A stretch of DNA of 45,046 nt from a virus. The position numbers and the translations under genes are program-made. Each line of letters begins with the position of its first letter. Within the stretch, counting starts at the first letter, position 1. The notes beneath the pieces were generated by a model. The model worked only from the letters and a program-made list of their open reading frames with translations. It did not search any database and was not told the DNA's origin. The DNA lies in the IMG/VR virus record IMGVR_UViG_3300025896_000004, positions 1-45,046 of that record; one strand, 5' to 3'. Positions 15,431-22,769 of the stretch are shown piece by piece.

Positions 15431-16399
15431 CTAGTAGATCTTCTCGTACGACTTGTAGTCGATCGTTTCAACTTGCGTCTGGAACCCAGGATAGGCCCCC
15501 GACTCCTTCGTCTTCTTGAATACCTCGAGTGCTTCGCGGAAGCCGACCGGCGCGTCCTCACCATCCCAACCGAACTCGCCGGCGGACAGCAGGCTCTCGT
15601 CGGGCGTGTAGCACGCAACACTGAACGGCCGCTTCGTCTCAACGACCATCCACACGTAGCCCTTCGGCTCGCGGTTCATCAGCTTCTTATAGCCACGCAC
15701 ATACCATGCCGCACCGATGTCGTAGCGCATGTCTTTGATCTTGTAGAAGAACTTGCGCTTGCGCGCGTCCGTCGTCGACTTCAGCTCGACGATGTAGCCC
15801 TTCTCATTGATCCAGTCCGTGCGGAACTTGCAGTCGATACCGAACTCGTCGTCGTGCCAGTAGCCCGAGACCTCGGGGATCCCCGCCTTGATCAGCTTGA
15901 GCGCAACCGGATGCGTCTTCACAGCATCAAAGATCTCGAGGAGCATGTGCTGGCGTTCGACCGTGATCGCTTCTTTGCCCTCGGTTAATTCGGTGATGTA
16001 GCGATCCCAGATCAGGATGTCGCTGTTCACTTCCAGGATCCGCTCGCACAACTCAGCCTTCGTGCCGCTCGACTTCAACTCCATCTCTTTGCACTTTGCC
16101 TTGAGATCCTCGAGCGTGAAGAGCGCCTTCTTGAACCGCTCGTCGGCCTTGTCGGGCAAGAAGGCGTACTTCTCGCGGAAGACTTCCGGCTCGAGCAGAT
16201 AGAAGTGAATCATGCGACCCAGGCGCATCGACAGCGTCGGCTCGTCGTCCTCGGTGTCGATCACGATCTGATCGAGATACATCTTCTTGTAGTGACGGGC
16301 TGACTGCGCAAGCAGCTTGAGCTGCGTGGCTGACATGTGATCCTTCTTCGCGTGATAGATGTTCGCATCTTCGATGACCCACGGCGTGGTGTCGCTCAT
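15431..16399 (-). CDS. RecE/Cas4-like PD-(D/E)XK exonuclease with inserted SAP domain
   Basis: A 322-residue protein. GRMIHFYLLEP (61-71) is the RecE-type N-terminal motif with His65; the catalytic core is Asp189, Glu205 and Lys207 (GIDCKFRTDW, IVELKST). Residues 96-122 (LEDLKAKCKEMELKSSGTKA, ELCERIL) match a SAP DNA-binding motif inserted between the His motif and the core. The enzyme should resect double-stranded ends 5'-3' for RecT. The SAP insert is unusual and may add DNA affinity. Start ATG 16399 follows GAGGGGG. Confidence 0.9.
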   Translation of the reverse strand: MSDTTPWVIEDANIYHAKKDHMSATQLKLLAQSARHYKKMYLDQIVIDTEDDEPTLSMRLGRMIHFYLLEPEVFREKYAFLPDKADERFKKALFTLEDLKAKCKEMELKSSGTKAELCERILEVNSDILIWDRYITELTEGKEAITVERQHMLLEIFDAVKTHPVALKLIKAGIPEVSGYWHDDEFGIDCKFRTDWINEKGYIVELKSTTDARKRKFFYKIKDMRYDIGAAWYVRGYKKLMNREPKGYVWMVVETKRPFSVACYTPDESLLSAGEFGWDGEDAPVGFREALEVFKKTKESGAYPGFQTQVETIDYKSYEKIY

Positions 16400-16581
16400 A
16401 CCGCAGCCCCCTCTACTTCATGCGAAGGTTCACGCTTCAACGCGGCCTTCAGATCGTCGATCATGTTGATCAATTCAACGACGTCGCCCACCGGCGGATC
16501 GTAGTTCAGGTCGCCGTTCAGCGCGCCCTGCGCGCGCCGACGGATCTCTTCTAGTCTCTGCTCACTGTGTGCGCTCAACAT
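16396..16581 (-). CDS. Small hypothetical protein
   Basis: A 61-residue protein from ATG 16581 with AAGGAG seven bases upstream, MLSAHSEQRLEEIRRRAQG onward. It is helical and charged, with no recognised family. It overlaps the RecE-like gene start and the end of the upstream gene. Confidence 0.6.
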   Translation of the reverse strand: MLSAHSEQRLEEIRRRAQGALNGDLNYDPPVGDVVELINMIDDLKAALKREPSHEVEGAAV

Positions 16582-16795
16582 CGCCCACTCCTTCAGCCTG
16601 ACCCACCGATCCCGTGCGTGCGCCAGGTTCAAACGTCGCCGGCGTCGTGGTCTTCTGCATAACCAGACCGGTCACGATGCCGAGCTGATACGACAGATCG
16701 GCCGCGAGAGCGTCCTGTCCAGCTTTGCGCAGTTGCTGAGCCGATCGCATCGACACCGAGCGAAGCTTATCAAGCTGTTCCATTAGTTGACTCAT
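16562..16795 (-). CDS. Small hypothetical protein
   Basis: A 77-residue protein with a helical N-terminal half (MSQLMEQLDKLRSVSMRSAQ) and a Gly/Thr-rich C-terminus. It overlaps genes on both sides. Function unknown. Confidence 0.58.
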   Translation of the reverse strand: MSQLMEQLDKLRSVSMRSAQQLRKAGQDALAADLSYQLGIVTGLVMQKTTTPATFEPGARTGSVGQAEGVGDVERTQ

Positions 16796-17105
16796 TGTTC
16801 TCTTCTCCTATGACGAGCTGTCTTCCGTCGGAATGACGGGCCGTGACTCGTCGATACGGCTCTAAACTAAATTCAACATAGCTTCCTTCGCCCCAGCACT
16901 CGCGCACCGACTCCTCGATCATCACTCGCGTCTCGTCGAGCTTTGCCTTGATCTCGATAGAAGTCGGCTTCACGAGACACCACGCTTCCGCCAGGTCGCG
17001 GACGTGCTCGAGCATCAGACGCGCGCGCCGATCATTCGCGCGCGTCTCTTCGAGCCGCTCCTCAACCATCTGTTCGCCGGTCTGCTGGCGCCGATAGTTC
17101 TTCAT
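16770..17105 (-). CDS. Hypothetical protein
   Basis: A 111-residue protein from ATG 17105, overlapping the helicase stop by four bases. It is rich in Arg and Glu at the N-terminus (MKNYRRQQTGEQMVEERLEE), probably helical. No recognised family. Confidence 0.62.
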   Translation of the reverse strand: MKNYRRQQTGEQMVEERLEETRANDRRARLMLEHVRDLAEAWCLVKPTSIEIKAKLDETRVMIEESVRECWGEGSYVEFSLEPYRRVTARHSDGRQLVIGEENNESTNGTA

Positions 17106-18316
17106 GTCTTGAACCCCCGTGGTTTTAAGTTGTTCGGAATAGCTTCTGTCATCGTGTTCTTCGATGCGTCGAACAAGATGTCGCACTTGAAGCCGCGCTT
17201 GCCGTAGCGGTTCTTCTTTGCGGTCAGCGTCAGGCGTTCGCCTTCGCCCTCGATGTGCAAGTGCGCCTTCGCGCTTTGGATCGTGCGCCTGGACGCCTTC
17301 ACGTTCCCTTCCTCGTCGGCTTGCGCGAACAAGATGACGTTCGAGCCAGATGCCTTCGCCGCTTCCTCAAGCATCTGTACGGCTGCGTGCAAAGCCTTCC
17401 ACTCGTCGTATCCGTCCGGTGTTGCGATCTTCTGATCGTAGTCGACGAGCGCCAGGCCCGGGCCGCGGTTCTGCGCATCGTGCAAGATCGCCGAGCAGAT
17501 CTGATCGATCGTCAGCGTGAAGCCGCGGCTGACCCGAAGACCTTTGCCTTCCTTCAGCTTCTCGATCATCTCACCGACCTTAAGCATGTCGATCTTGCCC
17601 TTCACGTAGTCAACGTACGAGACGCCGGTGCCGACGCCGACGAGCTTGCCCCCCATGTCTTTGTTCGGCATCTCCATGTTGAAGTAGTTCACTGGCATCT
17701 CACGAGCGGCCGCGATCGCGATCGTCACACCGAAGGTCGTCTTCCCGATGCCGGTCTCCGCGGTCACGATCTCGACCTGGCCGGGATTGAAGCCGCCGAT
17801 CCCGCGGGACAGATACGACCATCCAGGGATCTCGACAAGATCGCGCTTCTGCTCGATGTCGCGTTCAACTTCTTCAAGCGAGGAGTTGATCATCTCGACC
17901 GCGTCGACAAGGATCGTGCGATCGAGTTCGGCCATGCGCGCTTCGGTGATCAGCTCAGGCCCGCGCTGCGGATCCTTGATGATCGTTCGCGCGAGCTGCG
18001 TGTAGAACTCGTCGGTGATCAGCCGCTGATAGCGGGCGCGGAACTCAAGTTCATCGCGCGGCGGAACCTCGGTCTGCTGACCCTGCAGGTGCTGAACGAC
18101 AGCGAAGCGAGTGGCGTCCGAAGGCTTGCGCTCAAAGGCCATCACGAGACCCTTCAGCTTCGACGCCGGCCACTTGCGCGGATCCACGCCGAGCACTTGC
18201 CACTTCGCGCGGATCTGATCGGACGTGACCCACTCCTCGGCGATGTAGTTCAGCCACCGCTCGATCAGGAGAGTGTCAAGGGTCTGGCGGCCGGCCAGGT
18301 TGATGTCTTCGCTCAT
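17102..18316 (-). CDS. DnaB-type replicative helicase
   Basis: From ATG 18316 the product has 404 residues. The RecA-like core has AETGIGKTT as Walker A (about 186-194), LALVDYD as Walker B (about 291-294) and later FAQADEEG and KNRYGKRG, the sensor and arginine-finger regions of DnaB. The core is introduced by PGWSYLSRGIGGFNPGQVEIV. The N-terminal 160 residues are helical but not clearly a standard DnaB N-domain. It should unwind the fork as a hexamer with the host polymerase, as no phage polymerase is seen. It follows the initiator/loader gene. Confidence 0.9.
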   Translation of the reverse strand: MSEDINLAGRQTLDTLLIERWLNYIAEEWVTSDQIRAKWQVLGVDPRKWPASKLKGLVMAFERKPSDATRFAVVQHLQGQQTEVPPRDELEFRARYQRLITDEFYTQLARTIIKDPQRGPELITEARMAELDRTILVDAVEMINSSLEEVERDIEQKRDLVEIPGWSYLSRGIGGFNPGQVEIVTAETGIGKTTFGVTIAIAAAREMPVNYFNMEMPNKDMGGKLVGVGTGVSYVDYVKGKIDMLKVGEMIEKLKEGKGLRVSRGFTLTIDQICSAILHDAQNRGPGLALVDYDQKIATPDGYDEWKALHAAVQMLEEAAKASGSNVILFAQADEEGNVKASRRTIQSAKAHLHIEGEGERLTLTAKKNRYGKRGFKCDILFDASKNTMTEAIPNNLKPRGFKT

Positions 18317-18594
18317 ACTCGATACCACTTGCTGATCTTGCGTCGATGCATGCGCATCGGTCGCAAGTGAGAGACATCACGGCCCTTGATCGTGTGCTTC
18401 AAGAACAACCACTCTTCGGCTTCTTCCCGTGTCTCAAAGACACGCGGGGAATAGCAGCCGGGGAACGAGTTCATCAGCGATAGCGAAGTGCATAAGAACG
18501 GCCACTTCGACCGACTCGATACAAGCGATCGGCCGAAGAAACTGCAGGTCTCGGATCGCTGCGAACGTATGACCCAGAACATCATTCGCTTCAT
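18313..18594 (-). CDS. Small hypothetical protein
   Basis: A 93-residue basic protein from ATG 18594, which overlaps the upstream stop as ATGA; its own stop overlaps the helicase start. It contains FETREEAEEWLFLKHTIKG, a segment resembling small domains of phage proteins that carry an F-x-T-x-E-E-A motif. Role unknown. Confidence 0.6.
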   Translation of the reverse strand: MKRMMFWVIRSQRSETCSFFGRSLVSSRSKWPFLCTSLSLMNSFPGCYSPRVFETREEAEEWLFLKHTIKGRDVSHLRPMRMHRRKISKWYRV

Positions 18595-19280
18595 TGAACA
18601 GCCTCGCCGATGAAGGCATTCAAAGCGTAGCGCATCGCCTCGGTCTCGTTGCGACCGGTTGTCTTTGCGTGCTTGTACTTCGAGCTGATGAACTCTCTGA
18701 TCGCTTCGTCGTCCTTCTTCCACTCGGTGTATGCAGTTGCGAGCTTGCGACGTTGAGCCGGGGTCGGCTTGAAGCCTTCCGATTCAAGTGCCTTCACGAA
18801 GTTCTGATACTCCTGGCTGAAGCTGACGTCGAAGACCTTCGTTGACGATGCTCGCTTCTGATCCGGGGCCTGATTTTGAACCTGATCACGCCCTACTACG
18901 TTCGTTCGTTCGTTCGTTCGTTCGTTCGTGCTGTTCGTCGCCGCGGTGCTCGGTGCCGTTACGTTCGCGTGATTCTCACGTTCTTTGAACGTCAGAATTT
19001 CTTCTACTTTGAGCTTCCGAAGGCTCTCGATCACTTGCACTTCGGATAGCCCGCGGCTCGCATACACCTGGCGGAAGTTGATCTTTGCGGTCTCTCGTTG
19101 CCGGCGAGAGCAGTTCGACAGAGCGATGATCAGCACAGTTATGTCGTCGCTCGTGAGGTGCGCGAGATCAGGATTATCCCAGAAGTCGTTCTCGAATCTG
19201 AACCAAGTGTGCTTCTTGACGTCCTTGCGCGGGTTATACTTCTTCCAGTTTAGAACCGTAACTTCGATGAACTCTTGCAT
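18591..19280 (-). CDS. Putative replication initiator/helicase loader
   Basis: ATG 19280 with GAGAGGGG upstream gives 229 residues; the longer open frame above it lies in the control region. The N-terminal 115 residues (NPRKDVKKHTWFRFENDFW, LTSDDITVLIIALSNCSRRQ) resemble the winged-helix domain of phage replisome organisers. A Thr/Asn/Arg linker follows, containing an N-E-R-T repeat encoded by seven TTCG units, then a helical C-terminal domain (FSQEYQNFVKALESEGFKPT) like those that contact helicase. Position directly before the helicase supports the assignment. Specific family is not certain. Confidence 0.72.
   Translation of the reverse strand: MQEFIEVTVLNWKKYNPRKDVKKHTWFRFENDFWDNPDLAHLTSDDITVLIIALSNCSRRQRETAKINFRQVYASRGLSEVQVIESLRKLKVEEILTFKERENHANVTAPSTAATNSTNERTNERTNVVGRDQVQNQAPDQKRASSTKVFDVSFSQEYQNFVKALESEGFKPTPAQRRKLATAYTEWKKDDEAIREFISSKYKHAKTTGRNETEAMRYALNAFIGEAVQ
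18901..18928. repeat. Tetranucleotide microsatellite (TTCG)x7
   Basis: Seven perfect tandem TTCG units lie within the putative initiator gene, where the minus strand encodes a repeated N-E-R-T peptide in the interdomain linker. A change of one unit shifts the reading frame; a change of three units adds or removes four residues. Such tracts are prone to strand slippage. Confidence 0.95.
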
Positions 19281-19361
19281 GAGCGCTATCCCCTCTCGTC
19301 GTTGCCCCGTCGGTTGTGCCGTTGCGTGGCGCATTGTTCTTGACGATAAGAGAGTGCCTGC

Positions 19362-19379
19362 GATACTCGGAAGAGTATC
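19362..19379. promoter_or_regulatory. Operator-like palindrome
   Basis: GATACTC and GAGTATC form a perfect 7-base inverted repeat around GGAA. A rightward TTGACG (19340-19345) with GATACT 16 bases later overlaps the left arm. Size and symmetry suit an XRE-type repressor, and an XRE gene lies in the operon to the right. Binding is inferred. Confidence 0.5.
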
Positions 19380-19587
19380 AGCGATGTCTACTCCATCGTC
19401 TGATCCGATCGGTGCCGGGTCGCCACAACCCATCCGATCACAAGTCCGGGGCGCCATCCGCCCCCGAGACTTCTGTCTGAATCTAACAAAGCTGTAAAAG
19501 ATGCAAGCGCCGCCATCCATGACTGGCTGCATATATATAGACGCTGAGCGCCGATGCCCTAAAACGTCACCGCCATAACGAATAGGC

Positions 19588-19617
19588 TTGACTTGAGTGT
19601 CTCAGAAGTGGTCTTAT
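19588..19617 (+). promoter_or_regulatory. Candidate sigma70-like promoter
   Basis: TTGACT at 19588-19593 and TCTTAT at 19612-19617 are 18 bases apart and face the plus-strand operon. The -35 matches consensus at five of six positions, the -10 at four. Confidence 0.45.
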
Positions 19618-19651
19618 CCGCGCCGATTCTAAACTAATTCAACTCAATATA

Positions 19652-19660
19652 TGCTATACT
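19652..19660 (+). promoter_or_regulatory. Candidate extended -10 promoter of the plus operon
   Basis: TGCTATACT is an extended -10 element (TG, one base, TATACT) 24 bases before the first start codon of the operon. AGGAG at 19671-19675 then lies in a short leader. No good -35 is present, as is usual for extended -10 promoters. Confidence 0.6.
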
Positions 19661-19683
19661 GAATCAATAGAGGAGACTTGTAC

Positions 19684-19929
19684 ATGAGACTACTGATCGC
19701 CCTATCTCTCGCTCTGGCCGCGTGTTCTAAGGAAGAACAGGACCGCGCTCGTGAAGACTATCTGAACAACTGTCGCTACGAGAAGACCGAAGAGCGTGAG
19801 TGGCCGACGGTCGGCCGCCGCATGACGAACTTCTACGCGTGCCATCAAAGCACGTTCCCTTGCCATGTGTTCGTAACAACCGACGGATCGCTCACCGCGA
19901 GCGACTGTCAGAACGGGAGTTTACAGTGA
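19684..19929 (+). CDS. Small Cys-containing lipoprotein
   Basis: ATG 19684, eight bases after AGGAG, gives 81 residues. MRLLIALSLALAAC is a short lipoprotein signal with lipobox LAAC (Cys14). The mature part has four more Cys, which could form two disulfides in the periplasm. It is the first gene of the plus operon and overlaps the next by four bases (GTGA). Superinfection exclusion or host-envelope modification are possible roles. Confidence 0.75.
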   Translation: MRLLIALSLALAACSKEEQDRAREDYLNNCRYEKTEEREWPTVGRRMTNFYACHQSTFPCHVFVTTDGSLTASDCQNGSLQ

Positions 19930-20675
19930 AGACGCTACTATCAACTATCGTGTGCCTGCTCGCACTTGTCGGCTGCTCCGAGGATAAGAAGGGCGATGAC
20001 CGCGCCGCGATCGTGGCCCTGGCGAACGAGGTGACGACGTACGCACCGAAGCGAGATCAGTTCGCGAACGACTTCGAGTTCGCAAAGGCTCTCACGAACT
20101 TCGTACACGTCAGCTCGGTTCACGACGCCCGCCCGCGGCCGTCCGAGTGGGGCTACTTGAATACGAAGCTCTATCTGACGGTCATGTTGTCGTACTTTAA
20201 GGGCGAAGGTGAGCTTCCCTATCTTCAGTGCGGCGATCGCTCGAGCGTGCTGATCGAGCTGTTCAAAGCACAAGGCATCGATGCGCGCCTTCTGAACTTT
20301 GAGGGAACCGATTCGCTCGGCCACGTCGTGATGGACTGGTTCTATGCGGCCGAGAACAAGTATGTCCTCGCGGATCCCGACTACAACGTCCTATATGTGA
20401 AGCACTCGAACGGAAGCCCGCTGTCGCTTGCGGAGATCATTCATCTCGACTGGACAGCAGACTATGAGCCGATCGGTGGTGCCGCCGGCGCCGGCCAGGG
20501 ATGGCTGTACACGAACAAAGATGGTGTCAGCGTAGAGACGCTTCGCTCAAGCAACTTCTTATCAGCCGGCATCTACTGGACGAACAATGATGGAGAAGTG
20601 AACCCGGCGCGCGCGCGGGCCGGATGGCAAGCGTGGCCTAAATTCAGAACCCGTAACGTGAGAACGTCACTCTAA
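19926..20675 (+). CDS. Transglutaminase-like lipoprotein
   Basis: GTG 19926 (GGGAG upstream) gives 249 residues. The signal peptide ends in LVGC (Cys17), a lipobox. Cys102 (LQCGDRSSVLIELFKAQGI), His133 (SLGHVVMDWF) and Asp150/152 (LADPDYNVLY) fit the Cys-His-Asp triad of the transglutaminase/protease fold. Such domains act as peptidases or amide-forming enzymes on periplasmic or surface proteins. A phage lipoprotein of this type could modify the host envelope after infection. The upstream open frame from 19800 is not used, since it lacks the signal. Confidence 0.8.
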   Translation: MKTLLSTIVCLLALVGCSEDKKGDDRAAIVALANEVTTYAPKRDQFANDFEFAKALTNFVHVSSVHDARPRPSEWGYLNTKLYLTVMLSYFKGEGELPYLQCGDRSSVLIELFKAQGIDARLLNFEGTDSLGHVVMDWFYAAENKYVLADPDYNVLYVKHSNGSPLSLAEIIHLDWTADYEPIGGAAGAGQGWLYTNKDGVSVETLRSSNFLSAGIYWTNNDGEVNPARARAGWQAWPKFRTRNVRTSL

Positions 20676-20690
20676 ACAAAGGAGAATAGT

Positions 20691-20969
20691 ATGACACGAA
20701 GAGCACTAGGACAGTTCATCGCGCAGAAGCGAGAGGCGGCTGGCAAGAGCCAGCGTGAGGTTGCCGAGGAACTCGGCTATCAGACGAGCCAGTTCGTCTC
20801 GAATGTCGAACAGGGCAAGGCGCCGCTTCCGATCGACAAGATCAAGGCGTGGGCAAGATCCATCAAGGCCGATAGCCGCGAGATCTTCCAGATGGTCGAT
20901 CGTGTGAGAAGCGCCGAAGATCGCGAAGTATTCAACGCATCACGGGCGGTGTCGAATGAGCAGTCGTAA
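20691..20969 (+). CDS. XRE-family HTH regulator
   Basis: A 92-residue protein with a Cro/CI-type HTH: GQFIAQKREAAGKSQREVAEEL, QTSQFVSNVEQGKAPLP. AAAGGAGA precedes ATG 20691. It is the probable repressor of its own operon and perhaps of the divergent one, with the palindrome at 19362-19379 as candidate operator. No cleavable C-terminal domain is present, so SOS-type induction is not indicated. Confidence 0.88.
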   Translation: MTRRALGQFIAQKREAAGKSQREVAEELGYQTSQFVSNVEQGKAPLPIDKIKAWARSIKADSREIFQMVDRVRSAEDREVFNASRAVSNEQS

Positions 20970-21231
20970 ATCGAACAAGACGCCGGCCGGGACAGCAACC
21001 GTAGAACTGAAGGGCGAAATATCGCCTGACGGTCGTGGCTTCATGGCGATATCCGGATGGCATCAGAACTACAACGAGTTCACCGATGAGGAGAAGAACC
21101 TGAGTGGCACCATCGTCTACGTCAATGGCAACTTGAACATCGTTCTGAATCACAAAGCTTCGTATACGATCGATCTCAGCCCAGTTATTCAAGCTGCGAT
21201 CGAACACTTCTGCAAGGAAGTGAAGCGATGA
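20956..21231 (+). CDS. Hypothetical protein
   Basis: A 91-residue protein, MSSRKSNKTPAGTATVELKG onward, overlapping both neighbours. It has alternating strands and a C-terminal helix (VIQAAIEHFCKEVKR). No recognised family. Confidence 0.65.
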   Translation: MSSRKSNKTPAGTATVELKGEISPDGRGFMAISGWHQNYNEFTDEEKNLSGTIVYVNGNLNIVLNHKASYTIDLSPVIQAAIEHFCKEVKR

Positions 21232-21614
21232 AGTTCGAGAGATGTATCATGTGCGAGAAGCAGTTTATCAAGGGCATCAACGTCTTCACGCCGGCCGGCG
21301 AAGCCGAGACGCAGATCTCGGGTTACTGCGAGACGTGCTTCGACATGCTGTTCGCCGACAAGGAAGAAGACGTTCTTGCGCACACCGAGTCGGCCGATGA
21401 AGTGCTGGCGCGCGCAACACCTAAGACGTTGCTTGACGCGTGCATCGACATCGTCCAGACGGAAGCGCACGCGAGCCCTGAGCACGCCCGTGCGATCGTT
21501 AAGGACTTCCTATCCCAAAGGTTCGGCGCATCTCTCTTAGGCGCCCAGAATGAGCGAGAAGAGCAGCTCCTGCGAGATCTGTGGCTGGCGATCACCGGCG
21601 AGAAGTTACCGTGA
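21228..21614 (+). CDS. Zinc-ribbon-like small protein
   Basis: A 128-residue protein with two Cys pairs, CIMC near the N-terminus and CETC about 28 residues later, flanking a short strand region: a treble-clef or zinc-ribbon pattern. The rest is helical and acidic (TPKTLLDACIDIVQTEA). It overlaps neighbours by four bases on each side. Function unknown. Confidence 0.68.
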   Translation: MKFERCIMCEKQFIKGINVFTPAGEAETQISGYCETCFDMLFADKEEDVLAHTESADEVLARATPKTLLDACIDIVQTEAHASPEHARAIVKDFLSQRFGASLLGAQNEREEQLLRDLWLAITGEKLP

Positions 21615-22243
21615 AGGACGGTGACAGCGACGTCATTCTCGGCGTCACCGAGAACCTGAAGATGCACTTGCAGCAGCGGCCGGACCTGTTCAACGAGGTC
21701 AAGGCTTGCATCCAGCACTACGTCGATGAATACCGCCGGGTCGGAGCGATCACCAAAGATCGGAAGTCACTCGCGCATTCGTTCCACAACGCGATGAACA
21801 AGCTGATCGAGGAAGGCACGCGCGGGGTCGAGAGTCAGTTGAGCTGCAAGGCCGGCTGCGCGCACTGCTGCTACGTGAACGTCGACATCACCGAGGATGA
21901 AGCCGAGCTGCTGCTGTACGCGATCGCCGAGAAGGGGATCGTGCTCGACGAGCAGAAGCTGATTCATCAGGCAAAGGCTGAGCGCTGGAACCAGATCGCG
22001 TACAAGGATCGCCGGTGCCCACTACTCGGCCAGAACAACGAGTGCATGGTCTACGAACACCGGCCGATGTCGTGTCGGAAGTACTTCGTCAGAAGCCCGC
22101 CCGAGAAGTGCAACTCACAGAAGTATCCCGCCGGCGACGTGGAAGTGCTCTCGATGAACTTCGCGGAATGCATGGCAAGCGCGCTGTTCAGCACAGTGCC
22201 GACTGACCGTCTATCTAGAATGTTACTGAAGAAGATGAAGTAG
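21611..22243 (+). CDS. YkgJ-type Cys-cluster (zinc/iron-chelating) protein
   Basis: GTG 21611, overlapping the upstream stop as GTGA, gives 210 residues. CKAGCAHCCYVN, then CPLLGQNNECMVYEHRPMSC and a later Cys cluster, match the YkgJ family, which binds zinc or an iron-sulfur cluster through about eight Cys. The family's chemistry is unknown in general; members occur beside radical-SAM and envelope genes. It ends the plus operon just before a strong hairpin. Confidence 0.85.
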   Translation: MKDGDSDVILGVTENLKMHLQQRPDLFNEVKACIQHYVDEYRRVGAITKDRKSLAHSFHNAMNKLIEEGTRGVESQLSCKAGCAHCCYVNVDITEDEAELLLYAIAEKGIVLDEQKLIHQAKAERWNQIAYKDRRCPLLGQNNECMVYEHRPMSCRKYFVRSPPEKCNSQKYPAGDVEVLSMNFAECMASALFSTVPTDRLSRMLLKKMK

Positions 22244-22245
22244 AA

Positions 22246-22266
22246 GCGCCCCCAGACCGGGGGCGC
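22246..22266. terminator. Hairpin between convergent operons
   Basis: GCGCCCCC, loop AGACC, GGGGGCGC form a perfect 8-base-pair stem in the 36 bases between the plus operon (ends 22243) and the minus gene ending at 22280. No long T tract follows, but the minus-strand exit is T-rich. It is a likely bidirectional terminator. Confidence 0.75.
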
Positions 22267-22279
22267 AAAGATCCAGAAA

Positions 22280-22756
22280 TTACTCTTGCGGAACAGAGTT
22301 GCCGGCGGACAGTTCGATGACCGCGGCCTCAAGCGGAATGATCTCGACTTCGAGTTCGCCGAGGATCTCCTTCACGCCTTCGCCCAGGTCGGCGTCGGCC
22401 TTCACCTGAACCTTGAGAGTGCCCACGGTGCCCGAGGGAACCAGTGTTGCGCTCATTCCATCTTCAGCGACTTGCAGCTTCGCCAGGCTCTCGTCGGTCA
22501 CGGCCCACGCGGGAGCACCATCGACCTTTGCTGCGTTACCTTTGCGATCTTTGATCGCGATCGCCAGCGGGAGATTTTCGTCGCTCTTTAGGAACATACT
22601 TGCCACCTTTTCTTTGACCCCGTTGATAGTTGCGTAGAACTCAATCGCAGTTGCAGTGATCTCGGGTCGTAGATGCTGCTCGATGTGATTGAGTGTTCTT
22701 CGGATGTCGCCGAGTATGTCGGCGATCCGCTCTAAGATTAAGCGTTCAGATGACAT
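22280..22756 (-). CDS. Small protein with Ig-like (Big2-type) C-terminal domain
   Basis: A 158-residue protein. Residues 1-45 are helical (LERIADILGDIRRTLNHIEQ); residues 65-155 form an Ig-like domain: LAIAIKDRKGNAAKVDGAPA, then WAVTDESLAKLQ and GMSATLVPSGTVGTLKVQVKA. Such proteins are common next to phage lysis and tail genes, and may decorate virions or bind the cell surface. It is the last gene of the leftward accessory operon. Confidence 0.75.
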   Translation of the reverse strand: MSSERLILERIADILGDIRRTLNHIEQHLRPEITATAIEFYATINGVKEKVASMFLKSDENLPLAIAIKDRKGNAAKVDGAPAWAVTDESLAKLQVAEDGMSATLVPSGTVGTLKVQVKADADLGEGVKEILGELEVEIIPLEAAVIELSAGNSVPQE

Positions 22757-22769
22757 TGTCTACACCTTT

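Larger units (their letters stand above)
19281..19683. promoter_or_regulatory. Divergent control region (possible origin)
   Basis: These 403 bases separate the leftward replication operon from the rightward lipoprotein operon and hold no convincing gene. They include a perfect 7-base inverted repeat, two sigma70-like promoter candidates pointing right, and AT-rich runs (TATATATA near 19531, and 19628-19668). Position before an initiator gene makes it a candidate replication origin, but no iteron array is visible. Confidence 0.6.

Noticed and set aside
16861-16880. TCTAAACTAA motif also seen at 19628, possible shared regulatory site
   Set aside because: The copy at 16861 is inside a coding region (EFSLEP codons on the minus strand) and two short AT-rich matches are not enough to claim a site.
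17255-18370. 371-codon plus-strand frame
   Set aside because: Antisense to the DnaB-type helicase with intact Walker motifs; the translation is Arg/Leu/Asp-rich with no domain.
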